From: an uncultured Pelagibacteraceae bacterium
GTDB lineage: Bacteria; Pseudomonadota; Alphaproteobacteria; Pelagibacterales; Pelagibacteraceae
NCBI GenBank assembly: GCA_902572515.1
Contig: CACGGJ010000010.1
Coordinates: 1-41,759 of the forward strand
Direction of reading: 5' to 3'
DNA: 41,759 bases
Below are positions 1 through 7,865 of this stretch, piece after piece. Both the position numbers and the translations under genes were made by a program. Each line of letters begins with the position of its first letter. Position 1 is the first letter of the stretch. The notes under the pieces are model-generated. The model searched no databases, had not been told where the DNA came from, and saw only the letters and a program-made list of their open reading frames with translations.

Positions 1-1070
1 ACGTTCACACTGCAAGATCAAGAAATGATCAAGTAATTACTGATTTTAAAATTTGGATGAAAAAATCAACCAACGAAATAAATAATAACATTAATAAAGT
101 TATTAAGAGTACAATTAAGTTGGCTGAAAAAAATGTTGAAACTATTATGCCTGGATTTACACATCTTAAAAATGCTCAAGCTATCTCTTTTGCACATTAT
201 TTAATGTCTTATGTAGAAATGTTTAATAGAGACAAAAAGAGATTTGCTAATAATTTAGACAGTTTAAATGAAAATCCTTTAGGTGTTGCGGCTTTAGCAG
301 GAACATCATTTAATATAGATAGAAATTATACAACTAAAAAACTTGGTTTTAAAATACCTACAAATAATTCTATTGATACAGTTTCAGATAGAGATTTTGT
401 TTTAGATTTTTTATACGCTTCATCTGTGTGTGCTATGCATATTTCTAGAATTGCTGAAGAGTTGATTATTTGGAATTCGGATGCTTTTAACTTAATCAAT
501 TTATCTGATAAAGTTGTTACCGGATCTTCTATAATGCCGCAAAAGAAAAATCCTGATCTTTTAGAGTACTTGCGTGGAAAATCGGGAAGCGCTTATGGAA
601 ATTTATTTTCGATGCTTACAATTTTAAAAGGCTTACCACTGTCTTATTTTAAAGATCTGCAAGACGATAAGGAGATTGTTTTTAAATCAAACGACAATCT
701 AAATAATTGTTTAAAAATTTGCGATGAAATACTAAAAAATTGTAATCCAAATAAGAGTAAAATGTTAGAACTTGCTAATTCTGGATATATTACAGCCACC
801 GATTTAGCTGACTATCTTGTGAAAAATCACTCAATGTCTTTTAGAAAAGCATACCAAAAAACTGCTGCTGTAGTTAATTTGGCTGAAAAAAGAAAAAAGA
901 AGTTAAATGAATTAACTTTAGATGAGTTAAAGAAAATTGAACCCAAACTTAAAGAAGATGTATTAAAAGTATTTAATTTAAAAAATTCAATTAATTCGAA
1001 AAAATCTTATGGTGGAACTTCTTTTGATAATATTAAAAAAATGATAATGAAATATAAAAGAGAAAAATGA
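1..1070 (+). CDS. argH: Argininosuccinate lyase, 5'-truncated by window edge
   Basis: Last step of arginine synthesis in the cytoplasm: argininosuccinate is cleaved to arginine and fumarate. The reading frame is already open at base 3, where it encodes VHTARSRNDQV, the conserved substrate-binding segment of the ArgH/fumarase superfamily, so the ATG at 57 is internal and the true start lies before the window. The superfamily signature GSSIMPQKKNPD is encoded at about 522-557 and carries the mobile catalytic-loop serine. The C-terminal part (LANSGYITATDLADYLV and onwards) also fits ArgH. The stop codon overlaps the start of the next small lipoprotein gene (ATGA, 1067-1070), so argH, the lipoprotein and lysA are very likely cotranscribed. 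Identification is secure; only the length is unknown. Confidence 0.96.
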   Translation, partial: VHTARSRNDQVITDFKIWMKKSTNEINNNINKVIKSTIKLAEKNVETIMPGFTHLKNAQAISFAHYLMSYVEMFNRDKKRFANNLDSLNENPLGVAALAGTSFNIDRNYTTKKLGFKIPTNNSIDTVSDRDFVLDFLYASSVCAMHISRIAEELIIWNSDAFNLINLSDKVVTGSSIMPQKKNPDLLEYLRGKSGSAYGNLFSMLTILKGLPLSYFKDLQDDKEIVFKSNDNLNNCLKICDEILKNCNPNKSKMLELANSGYITATDLADYLVKNHSMSFRKAYQKTAAVVNLAEKRKKKLNELTLDELKKIEPKLKEDVLKVFNLKNSINSKKSYGGTSFDNIKKMIMKYKREK

Positions 1071-1198
1071 TTAAAAAATTTACCATAATTATATTGTTAT
1101 TTTGTGCCGTTATTTCTTGTGGAAAAAAAGGTGATCCTAAATATGTAGACCCAGATAAAAAAGCAGAAATAAAAAAAGTTTTAGTTAACTTAGCTTAA
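1067..1198 (+). CDS. lptM: Small LptM-like lipoprotein (43 aa)
   Basis: A 43-codon gene squeezed between argH and lysA. It starts in the ATGA overlap with argH and ends in TAATG shared with the lysA start. The protein has two lysines, a hydrophobic stretch (FTIIILLFCAV) and a lipobox VISC ending at Cys18, followed by GKKGDPKYVDP. A Cys-Gly-x-K-G-(D/P)-x-x-x-P segment right after the lipidated cysteine is the hallmark of LptM/YifL lipoproteins, which in enterobacteria assist maturation of the LptD LPS translocon, and which commonly lie directly upstream of lysA or dapF. The rest of the protein is a short charged tail. The lipoprotein call is strong; the LptM assignment rests on the post-cysteine motif and position, and the role in LPS transport is inferred from that family. 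Confidence 0.82.
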   Translation: MIKKFTIIILLFCAVISCGKKGDPKYVDPDKKAEIKKVLVNLA

Positions 1199-2412
1199 TG
1201 AAATACATAAACAAAACACTAACAATAGAAAAAATTAATCTCCAAAAAATTGCAAATAAATTTGGAACTCCATTTTATTCTTACTCCTATTCTAAATTAA
1301 AAGAAAATATTAATAATTTTAAAAAAAACTTCAGATCTTTTTCACCAATTATCTGCTTTGCGGTTAAATCCAACACAAATATTAATATAATTAGAGAAAT
1401 TAAAAAATTTGGATTAGGTGCTGATGTTGTTTCAGTAGGAGAACTGATGATGGCACTAAAAGCAGGAATTAATCCAAGCAAAATAGTATTTTCTGGTGTT
1501 GGTAAAACAACAAGTGAAATCAGCTTTGCTATTGATAAAAAAATTTTGCTTATTAACGCTGAGTCTTTAAGTGAAATAAAAGAAATAAATCGAATAGCAA
1601 AATCAAAAAATAAAAGAATAAAAATTGGTGTGAGACTAAACCCCAACACAGATGCAAAAACATTAAGTCAAATATCCACTGGGAAAAAAGAAAATAAATT
1701 TGGAGTTAATAAAAATACATTCTATGAAATTATAAATTATTGCAAAAATTCAAAAAATATTGATTTAAAATGTCTAAGTGTTCATATAGGCAGTCAAATT
1801 TTAGACCATAGACCTTATGAAAAAATGCTTAAAGCGGTCAGTCAAATTCTAAGTAAAACAAATCATAAATTTGAATTTATAGATTTAGGTGGAGGTATGG
1901 GCATTACTTACACTGATAAAAATAAAAAACTTAATTATAAAAAATACAACACAGCTATTCTCAAATTTTTAAGAAAACATAAAGTTAAAATTATATTTGA
2001 GCCAGGTAGATCAATTATTGGCGATACCGGGACATTAGTGTCAAAAATAATCTATATTAAAGATAGTGGTAGTAAAAAATTTATAATTTTAGATGCCGCA
2101 ATGAATGATTTAATGAGACCTGCTTTGTATGGTGCATTTCATAAAACTTTACCTGTTACAAAATCTAACAAAACATCTAAAAAACCATATGAATTTGTAG
2201 GTCCTATTTGTGAAAGTACAGATAAATTTATTACATTAAAAAAATTTCAAGTATTGAATGAAAAAGATTTAATAGCAATATGTGATGTGGGAGCTTATGG
2301 AATGTCACTTAGCTCAAATTATAATTTAAGACCTAAACCAATAGAATTATTAATAAAAGGATCAAAAATTAAAGTAATAAGAAAAAGACAAAAGCATAAA
2401 GATATAATTTAG
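1198..2412 (+). CDS. lysA: Diaminopimelate decarboxylase
   Basis: PLP enzyme that decarboxylates meso-diaminopimelate to lysine, the final step of lysine synthesis. At 404 aa it has the usual family length. An N-terminal alanine-racemase-type barrel carries the PLP lysine at about Lys57 in FAVKSNT, His196 in SVHIGSQ, and the phosphate-binding glycine loop in DLGGGMGITY. The EPGR motif begins at about Glu268. The C-terminal beta domain contains Cys338 in GPICESTDKF, the substrate-binding cysteine of LysA. The start ATG shares its A with the stop of the upstream lipoprotein gene, which points to translational coupling. It is followed after three bases by the plsC gene. The argH-lptM-lysA order is common in alphaproteobacteria. 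Confidence 0.97.
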   Translation: MKYINKTLTIEKINLQKIANKFGTPFYSYSYSKLKENINNFKKNFRSFSPIICFAVKSNTNINIIREIKKFGLGADVVSVGELMMALKAGINPSKIVFSGVGKTTSEISFAIDKKILLINAESLSEIKEINRIAKSKNKRIKIGVRLNPNTDAKTLSQISTGKKENKFGVNKNTFYEIINYCKNSKNIDLKCLSVHIGSQILDHRPYEKMLKAVSQILSKTNHKFEFIDLGGGMGITYTDKNKKLNYKKYNTAILKFLRKHKVKIIFEPGRSIIGDTGTLVSKIIYIKDSGSKKFIILDAAMNDLMRPALYGAFHKTLPVTKSNKTSKKPYEFVGPICESTDKFITLKKFQVLNEKDLIAICDVGAYGMSLSSNYNLRPKPIELLIKGSKIKVIRKRQKHKDII

Positions 2413-2415
2413 CTT

Positions 2416-3126
2416 TTGACAAAAATGATAAGAAACTTTTTATTTTCAATATTGTTTTTCACTGGAATCATTTTTATTTCGATAATTTTTTTACCATCAT
2501 TTTTTTTGCCTAAACAGATAGTTTTGATGGGAGGTAAATTAATGGGCCATTGGGCCAGTTTTTGTTTAAGGTTTGTTCTGTCAGTAAAAATTTCAATCAA
2601 AGGAAAAGAGAATATTATTAATAATGAAAAATTTTTTATAGCAGCATCTCATCAATCAATGTTTGAAACTTTTTATTTACAAACAATCTTTAACTCACCT
2701 GTGTTTATTTTAAAAAAAGAATTATTGTTAATTCCAATTTTTGGTTGGTACTTAAAAAAAATAGGATCAATTTCAATAAAAAGAAACAAAGTTACAAAAG
2801 ATAACTTGGGTTTTTTTGATGATATTTCAAAAATGATGGCTACTTCTAATAGACCTTTGATTATTTTTCCTCAAGGAACTAGAGTTCTTCCAGATGAAAG
2901 ACCACCTTTTAAAAAAGGTGCCTCGAGAATTTATGAAGAGCTAAATGTTGCTTGTCAGCCAGTTGCAATTAACTCTGGATATGTGTGGCCTAAAAAAGGT
3001 AAAAAGAAATCTAATAAAACAATTACAATCTCTATTCTAAAACCAATTCCTTCTGGGTTAACTAAGGAAAATTTTATTCAAATTCTTGAAAAAAATATTT
3101 ATTCAGAGTTAGATTTAATTAATTAG
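2416..3126 (+). CDS. plsC: 1-acyl-sn-glycerol-3-phosphate acyltransferase (PlsC family)
   Basis: Membrane acyltransferase expected to acylate lysophosphatidic acid to phosphatidic acid in phospholipid synthesis. The N-terminal hydrophobic segment (about residues 7-32) is a membrane anchor. The catalytic box reads HQSMFE (His79 in the TTG-start numbering), an HX4E version of the usual HX4D. FPQGTR at about 152-157 is motif III with Gln replacing the common Glu. At 236 aa it matches the family. The frame opens with TTG at 2416, but ATG at 2425 (233 aa) is equally plausible and neither has a clear Shine-Dalgarno. Only three bases separate it from lysA, and its stop shares four bases with the stop of convergent dnaN. 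The exact acyl acceptor cannot be read from sequence. Confidence 0.9.
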   Translation: MTKMIRNFLFSILFFTGIIFISIIFLPSFFLPKQIVLMGGKLMGHWASFCLRFVLSVKISIKGKENIINNEKFFIAASHQSMFETFYLQTIFNSPVFILKKELLLIPIFGWYLKKIGSISIKRNKVTKDNLGFFDDISKMMATSNRPLIIFPQGTRVLPDERPPFKKGASRIYEELNVACQPVAINSGYVWPKKGKKKSNKTITISILKPIPSGLTKENFIQILEKNIYSELDLIN

Positions 3127-4235
3127 CCTTTCATAGGCATAACAACAAAAATACTATCGAAATCACCCGGATCTTTTATCAGTGCTGGTGAACCAGTATC
3201 ATTAAAGAAAATTTCAACTCTATCTCCATCTAATTGTGAAGCGACATCTATCAAATATCTAGAGTTAAAACTTATCTCTAAATCATGATCAAACTTAACA
3301 GTTAAAGTTTCTTTACCATCACCACTGTTAGTATTATTTACTGACAGATCTAAAGTGTCTTTAGATAAATTGAATTTCACACCATCTTTTTTATCTAATG
3401 AAACAGATGCTACTCTGTCAACTGAATTTAAAAATAATTTTAAGTCTATTTCTAATTTTTTTTGATTATTTTTAGGTATAACTTGAATGTAATTAGGAAA
3501 TTTTCCATCAATAAGTTTTGAAATTAAAATACTATTATTTAATTCAAATTTTATTTTTGATTTCACATTTGAAACTTTCACATCTCCATCATAGCTATCT
3601 AATAAAGAGCAAAGTTGAAAAATTGTTTTTTTAGGTAAAATTATTGGATCAAAATCAATTTTTTCCTCTAATCGAATTTTTGAAATAGACATTCTATGAC
3701 TATCAGTTGCAACTGCTGTTAAATAATTTTTATCTTCAACTTCTGTTTGATGAAAATAAATTCCACTTAGATAATGCCTTGTTTCGTCATTAGAGACTGA
3801 AAATTTACACTTATTTAATAATTTCAATAATTGTTTTGATTTAATTATAAATTCATTTTGATTAAAATTTTCGTCTGTCAGTGGAAACTCTGTTGCACTT
3901 ATGCAATTCAAATTAAAAATAGATTTTTCAGACTCTACTTGTAATTTACTTATATCTGTTAGAGAAAGATTTATTTTTTTTCCTGAGTTAAACTTTCTTA
4001 TAATATCATACATTATTGAGGAAGTTGTGGTTGTTTTACCCTCCTTTAGAATTTCTACATTATCTAATTGATGTATAAAAATTAAATCTAGATCAGTCGC
4101 AGTGATAGTAAGTTTTGAATTGCTTGCATCTAACAAAATATTAGAAAGTATTGGTAATGTACTTCTTTTTTCAATAATTCCTTGACAATAATTTAATGCT
4201 TGCTGAAGATCCTGTTGATTAACGTTAAATTTCAT
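3123..4235 (-). CDS. dnaN: DNA polymerase III beta subunit (sliding clamp)
   Basis: Ring-shaped processivity clamp that tethers the replicative polymerase to DNA. The 370-aa length and the head (MKFNVNQQDLQQALNYCQGI) and tail (FVVMPMKG) are typical of DnaN: three repeated domains of about 120 residues, with the C-terminal VMPM(K/R) strand contributing to the partner-binding pocket. The middle contains RHYLSGIYFH and ATDSHRMS, both well conserved. The start lies inside the end of dnaA (11-base overlap), so the two are cotranscribed as in most bacteria. Downstream, where many bacteria have recF, the convergent plsC gene follows immediately with a four-base stop overlap. Confidence 0.97.
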   Translation of the reverse strand: MKFNVNQQDLQQALNYCQGIIEKRSTLPILSNILLDASNSKLTITATDLDLIFIHQLDNVEILKEGKTTTTSSIMYDIIRKFNSGKKINLSLTDISKLQVESEKSIFNLNCISATEFPLTDENFNQNEFIIKSKQLLKLLNKCKFSVSNDETRHYLSGIYFHQTEVEDKNYLTAVATDSHRMSISKIRLEEKIDFDPIILPKKTIFQLCSLLDSYDGDVKVSNVKSKIKFELNNSILISKLIDGKFPNYIQVIPKNNQKKLEIDLKLFLNSVDRVASVSLDKKDGVKFNLSKDTLDLSVNNTNSGDGKETLTVKFDHDLEISFNSRYLIDVASQLDGDRVEIFFNDTGSPALIKDPGDFDSIFVVMPMKG

Positions 4236-5643
4236 TTTCTTTATTATTATATAAAATCTGATTTTTTAATTTATTTATATTATCAACCATCTCAGGATCT
4301 TTTTCTTTTATCTTTTCAATAGTTTTTACTGAATGAATTATTGTTGTATGGTCTCTGTTAGAAAATTCCCTTCCAATTTCAGGTAATGATTTAGAAGTTA
4401 AAATTTTAGTTAAATAAATTGCTGTTTGCCTAGGTCTTACTAAATATCTTGATCTTCTAGATGATAGCATTTCATTTTTGCTGATTTTGAAAAACTTACA
4501 AACAATTGTCTGAATTAGATCTATTGTAACCTTATTTTCTGCTAAATTTAATAAATCCTTTAAAACTACTTTAGTTTCAGCAAGATTTGGCACTTTGTTA
4601 TAGATTCTTGAAAATGAAACAACTCTGTTTATTGCTCCAACTAGTTCTCTTACACTTCCAGTTATTTCATTACTTATAAAATCTTGAATTTCTCTAGAAA
4701 CTTGTAATTGTTCGGAATACAAAGCATTCAATTCTTCAGTTTTTTTTTCAACTATTTTTTTTCTTAGCTCAAGGTCTGGCTTTTGAATATCAACAACTAA
4801 TCCACCTGAAAATCTTGATTTAATTCTTTCTTGAATCCTTGATAATTTGTTTGGTGCTCGATCAGCTGACACTATTATTTGAGATCCCTTATCAAGTAAT
4901 GCATTAAATGTATGAAAGAACTCTTCCTGCATAGCCTCTTTTCCACTTATAAACTGGATATCATCGATTAATAAAATATCTGTGTTTCTAAAATATTCTT
5001 TAAACTTAACCATATCGTTTGATTTAATTGATTTTACAAACTGATACATGAAACGCTCAGCAGAAATAAACATTACTTTATTATTTTTTTTAAGCTCTAA
5101 ACCTATTGAGTTTAATAAGTGAGTTTTTCCCATTCCAACACCACCATAAATATAAAGTGGATTATAGTGAGATATATTTTCTGAAACTTTTAAAGAAGCT
5201 TCGTAAGCTAATTTGTTACTTGAACCTGTAATAAAATTATCAAATCTTTTATTTGGATCAATTCGATTATACTGAAGATAAGAGTCTTTTATAAATGAAA
5301 CATTTTCATTAGTATTATTCTCTTTAATACTATTTTCTTTTAAAGCGATATCTTGAGCTTTTTCAACTATTTTGAACTCAATTCTAATAATGTCTTTTTT
5401 ATAAACTTTAATTATTTTTAATATTTGGTCTAAATACCTTGATGTAATCCAATCTCTAATAAATCTTGTTGGAACTGATAATAATAAGTAATTATTGAAT
5501 TCCTCAACAAAAGAAATCTTTTTTAACCAGCTCTCATAAACTTCTAAGCCTAGTTTATTTTTCATTTCATTTTGTACTTGCTTCCATTCGAAACTTTCAG
5601 AAGAAAAATTATTAATATTTTTTGTATTTGTTAATTTATTCAT
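4225..5643 (-). CDS. dnaA: Chromosomal replication initiator DnaA
   Basis: AAA+ initiator that binds DnaA boxes and melts the origin. Domain I (about residues 17-95) contains the usual W/L-rich interaction surface. A short variable linker follows, then domain III with Walker A GGVGMGKT at 167-174, Walker B ILLIDD at 223-228, and the arginine-rich sensor region (SRIQERIKSRFSGG). Domain IV ends with the DnaA signature around NRDHTT (about 429-434), which reads the DNA box. Length 472 aa is normal. The 313-base non-coding region upstream (5644-5956) holds repeats and a DnaA-box-like site, consistent with the frequent placement of an origin beside dnaA. I see no convincing Shine-Dalgarno before the ATG. 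dnaN overlaps its 3' end. Confidence 0.98.
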   Translation of the reverse strand: MNKLTNTKNINNFSSESFEWKQVQNEMKNKLGLEVYESWLKKISFVEEFNNYLLLSVPTRFIRDWITSRYLDQILKIIKVYKKDIIRIEFKIVEKAQDIALKENSIKENNTNENVSFIKDSYLQYNRIDPNKRFDNFITGSSNKLAYEASLKVSENISHYNPLYIYGGVGMGKTHLLNSIGLELKKNNKVMFISAERFMYQFVKSIKSNDMVKFKEYFRNTDILLIDDIQFISGKEAMQEEFFHTFNALLDKGSQIIVSADRAPNKLSRIQERIKSRFSGGLVVDIQKPDLELRKKIVEKKTEELNALYSEQLQVSREIQDFISNEITGSVRELVGAINRVVSFSRIYNKVPNLAETKVVLKDLLNLAENKVTIDLIQTIVCKFFKISKNEMLSSRRSRYLVRPRQTAIYLTKILTSKSLPEIGREFSNRDHTTIIHSVKTIEKIKEKDPEMVDNINKLKNQILYNNKENEI

Positions 5644-5956
5644 AAATTAAGGGGAAATCTCAGTTAGAACTATTTAAAAAAATTTGCAACAAGTTAATAA
5701 AGAAATTTAAAAAAAAATAAAATCTATGATTGTGATTTATATTTTAAAAAATAAATTCTAAATTAAACTTAAATTTAAAATTATAAATTGAATCGAATAT
5801 AAATTGAATCAATTAGTTGATTGAATTAAAATTAAATCAAATATAGATTGAATGACGATAATCCAAATATTTACTAAATCTAAATATAGTAACTTAAGAC
5901 AAAACTTAAATATATAATGTGGATATCAGGAGTTGTTTAAAAATTTAAACTAACGT
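5644..5956. other. AT-rich dnaA-rpsT spacer, candidate replication origin
   Basis: Largest non-coding stretch in the window (313 bases) and extremely AT-rich even for this genome. It holds two copies of TATAAATTGAATC at 5782-5794 and 5798-5810 (16-base period) and a third, diverged copy TATAGATTGAATG at 5842-5854. A DnaA-box-like 9-mer TGTGGATAT (reverse ATATCCACA, one mismatch to TTATCCACA in its last base) lies at 5918-5926. An AT-only inverted repeat GTTTAAA/TTTAAAC at 5935-5950 sits just past the rpsT stop and may be a weak rpsT 3' end. Repeats plus an AT-rich unwinding-like tract beside dnaA fit an origin, but a single near-consensus box is thin support. It must also hold the dnaA promoter, which I could not pick out. 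Confidence 0.45.
5782..5854. repeat. Three iteron-like 13-base direct repeats
   Basis: TATAAATTGAATC occurs at 5782-5794 and 5798-5810, and TATAGATTGAATG at 5842-5854. A further partial TTGATTGAAT is at 5817-5826. The first two copies are 16 bases apart start to start; the third is 44 bases beyond the second. The cluster lies about 140 bases upstream of the dnaA start. The repeats are real; a role in replication or dnaA control is inference from position. Confidence 0.6.
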
Positions 5957-6217
5957 TTAGATTGCAGCAATTTTTTTTGTTATTCTAGAAACATTTCTAG
6001 AAGCATTTTGCTTTTTTATTATTCCTGTTTTTGCAATTTTCATCAACTCAGAGTTTAACTTTGGTAAAAATTTAAGAGCTTCATCTTTCTTTTTATCATC
6101 AATTAGAAGGTTCATTTTTTTAAGAGCGTTTCTAAACCTGCTCTTTCTAGCTTTATTTACCGCTGTTTGTTTAGAAATTCTTCTAATTCTCTTAATTGCT
6201 GATTTTGTGTTTGCCAT
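5957..6217 (-). CDS. rpsT: 30S ribosomal protein S20 (bS20)
   Basis: Small basic protein that binds 16S rRNA during 30S assembly. The 86 aa from MANTKSAIKRIRR to the end match the usual S20 length and start. The reading frame stays open 24 codons further upstream (to 6289), but those codons encode a non-basic, non-conserved stretch that overlaps the 3' end of mutM, so ATG at 6217 is chosen. A good sigma-70-like promoter at 6227-6255 ends only nine bases before this ATG, which supports the short form and suggests a nearly leaderless mRNA. The next gene downstream is dnaA across the repeat-rich spacer; rpsT beside dnaA is a recurrent proteobacterial arrangement. Confidence 0.95.
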   Translation of the reverse strand: MANTKSAIKRIRRISKQTAVNKARKSRFRNALKKMNLLIDDKKKDEALKFLPKLNSELMKIAKTGIIKKQNASRNVSRITKKIAAI

Positions 6218-6226
6218 CTGCGCAGG

Positions 6227-6255
6227 GGTATAGCTTGAGAATTTAAAGTGGTCAA
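6227..6255 (-). promoter_or_regulatory. Putative rpsT promoter
   Basis: On the minus strand: TTGACC (6250-6255), a 17-base spacer, then TATACC (6227-6232). It resembles a sigma-70 promoter (5/6 at -35, 4/6 at -10) with ideal spacing. It lies in the short mutM-rpsT spacer, and a start point six or seven bases past the -10 would be within a few bases of the rpsT ATG at 6217. Confidence 0.5.
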
Positions 6256-6267
6256 CTAAATATTTAA

Positions 6268-7131
6268 CTATTTTTGACAAGAAATACAAAAAAAAGTTGA
6301 TCTATTTGATGTTATTTTTTTTTTTATAATACCCTTGCACTGCGTACGCTTACAACCAGTGCCGTCTTGCTGATAAACTTTAAACTCTTTTTGAAAGTTA
6401 CCTTTGTTACCTGAAATATCTTTAAAATCTCTTATACTTGAACCTCCCTTATTAATTGCCTGTTGAAGTATTTTCTTAGAATTTAAAATAATATTTAAAC
6501 ATTCATTTTTGTTAAGTCTTTTTGCTTTTTTAAATGGATTTATTTTACTAGCGAAAAGAATTTCACTTGCATAAATATTACCTATTCCAGAAACAAATCT
6601 TTGGTCAAGTAAGAAACTTTTTATATCCTTATTTTTTTTCTTAAAATAATTAACTACATAATTTAAGTTAAATTTATCACTAAATGGTTCAGGTCCCATT
6701 GATTTAAATCTCCTCTGTAGATCTTGATAATTTTTAATTATTTCAAAAAATCCAAAACGTCTTGGATCATTATAAATTACTTTCAAGCTATCAAATACAA
6801 ACTCTGCATGATTGTGTTTTTTAGGTAAAAAAGGTGAATGATAAAAACTAGTATTCGTAAATTTTAGAGGCTTTTTCTTATCAAGAATATGAATTGTTCC
6901 TGACATTCCTAAATGGATCAAACAGTAACCTTCATTTTGAAAATGGATAATCAAATATTTAGAAAATCTACTAACTTCAATTATTTTTTTATTTTTAAGA
7001 AAACTTTCAAAATCACTTGGTATTTTAAACCTTAAATTCCTGTTTCTGATTATTACTTTTTTTATGCTTTTTTTTTTGATCTTTTTATGAAGGGATTGTC
7101 TAACAATTTCTACTTCTGGTAATTCTGGCAT
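6268..7131 (-). CDS. mutM: Formamidopyrimidine-DNA glycosylase
   Basis: Base-excision repair glycosylase/AP lyase that removes 8-oxoguanine and other oxidised purines. The protein starts MPELPEVE, the invariant Fpg N-terminus with catalytic Pro2 and Glu3. The helix-two-turn-helix segment FVSGIGNIYASEILF is clear. A C-terminal zinc finger has Cys260, Cys265, Cys282 and Cys285, with the conserved Arg277 in SNRSTFFC. At 287 aa it is slightly longer than the typical 270. It is transcribed away from ubiE across only 29 bases (7132-7160), which must contain or overlap both start regions. mutM beside ubiE-ubiB-coaBC-dut is a conserved alphaproteobacterial order. rpsT follows but seems to have its own promoter. 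Confidence 0.97.
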   Translation of the reverse strand: MPELPEVEIVRQSLHKKIKKKSIKKVIIRNRNLRFKIPSDFESFLKNKKIIEVSRFSKYLIIHFQNEGYCLIHLGMSGTIHILDKKKPLKFTNTSFYHSPFLPKKHNHAEFVFDSLKVIYNDPRRFGFFEIIKNYQDLQRRFKSMGPEPFSDKFNLNYVVNYFKKKNKDIKSFLLDQRFVSGIGNIYASEILFASKINPFKKAKRLNKNECLNIILNSKKILQQAINKGGSSIRDFKDISGNKGNFQKEFKVYQQDGTGCKRTQCKGIIKKKITSNRSTFFCISCQK

Positions 7132-7160
7132 TTGATACTATATTCAATATATATTTTTTT

Positions 7161-7865
7161 ATGCAACAAAATCTTCAAAATAAAAAAGGACTTGTAGAAA
7201 ATGTGTTTAATCAGGTCTACAACAAATATGACTTGATGAATGACTTTATGTCTATGGGTGTACATAGATATTGGAAAAAAAGTTTAATCAATATGATGAA
7301 TCCTAGAGTTAATAGAAAATTAATAGATGTTGCGTGTGGGACGGGGGATGTTGGAAAGTTATTTTTAGATAGTACAAATAAAGAGGCTGAAATTACTTGT
7401 GTAGACCCTAATAAAGGAATGGTTAGTCAAGGAAAGCAAAAATTATCTAATTACAAAAATGTAAAATGGGTTATTTCTCCAGCAGAAAAACTACCAATAA
7501 CAGACAATTCATATGATTATTACACTATTAGCTTTGGGCTAAGAAATACAAAAAATTTAAATAAAGCACTTTCAGAAGCCTATAGAGTTTTAAAGCCTGG
7601 TGGACGCTATCTATGTCTAGAATTTTCTAAGATTCAAAATTCAAATCTTGATTTTGTATATAAAAAATATTCAAAACTCATTCCTATTATTGGTCAGTTT
7701 GTAGTTGGAGAAAAAGAACCTTACGAATATTTAATCAAAAGTATTGAAAAATTTATTAATCAAGATGAATTAATAGAGTTGATGGAAAAAAATAATTTTC
7801 ATAAATGTTCTTATAGAAATCTTTCTGGTGGTATTGTTTCAATTCACAGTGGTTGGAAAATTTAA
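7161..7865 (+). CDS. ubiE: Ubiquinone/menaquinone C-methyltransferase
   Basis: SAM-dependent C-methyltransferase that adds the ring methyl group in ubiquinone synthesis. At 234 aa it has the family length. Motif I is DVACGTGDVG (about 56-65), followed by CVDPNKGMV (SAM ribose binding). The UbiE signatures NKYDLMNDFMSMGVHRYWK near the N-terminus and the SFGLRNTKN / RVLKPGG segments are all present. The stop shares one base with the likely ubiB start (TAATG at 7863-7867), so the two quinone genes are coupled. No Shine-Dalgarno is visible before ATG 7161. Confidence 0.97.
   Translation: MQQNLQNKKGLVENVFNQVYNKYDLMNDFMSMGVHRYWKKSLINMMNPRVNRKLIDVACGTGDVGKLFLDSTNKEAEITCVDPNKGMVSQGKQKLSNYKNVKWVISPAEKLPITDNSYDYYTISFGLRNTKNLNKALSEAYRVLKPGGRYLCLEFSKIQNSNLDFVYKKYSKLIPIIGQFVVGEKEPYEYLIKSIEKFINQDELIELMEKNNFHKCSYRNLSGGIVSIHSGWKI

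Noticed and set aside
6218..6289. 24-codon N-terminal extension of S20
   Set aside because: Not conserved, overlaps mutM and would lie upstream of the likely promoter; S20 begins at MANTKSAIKR.
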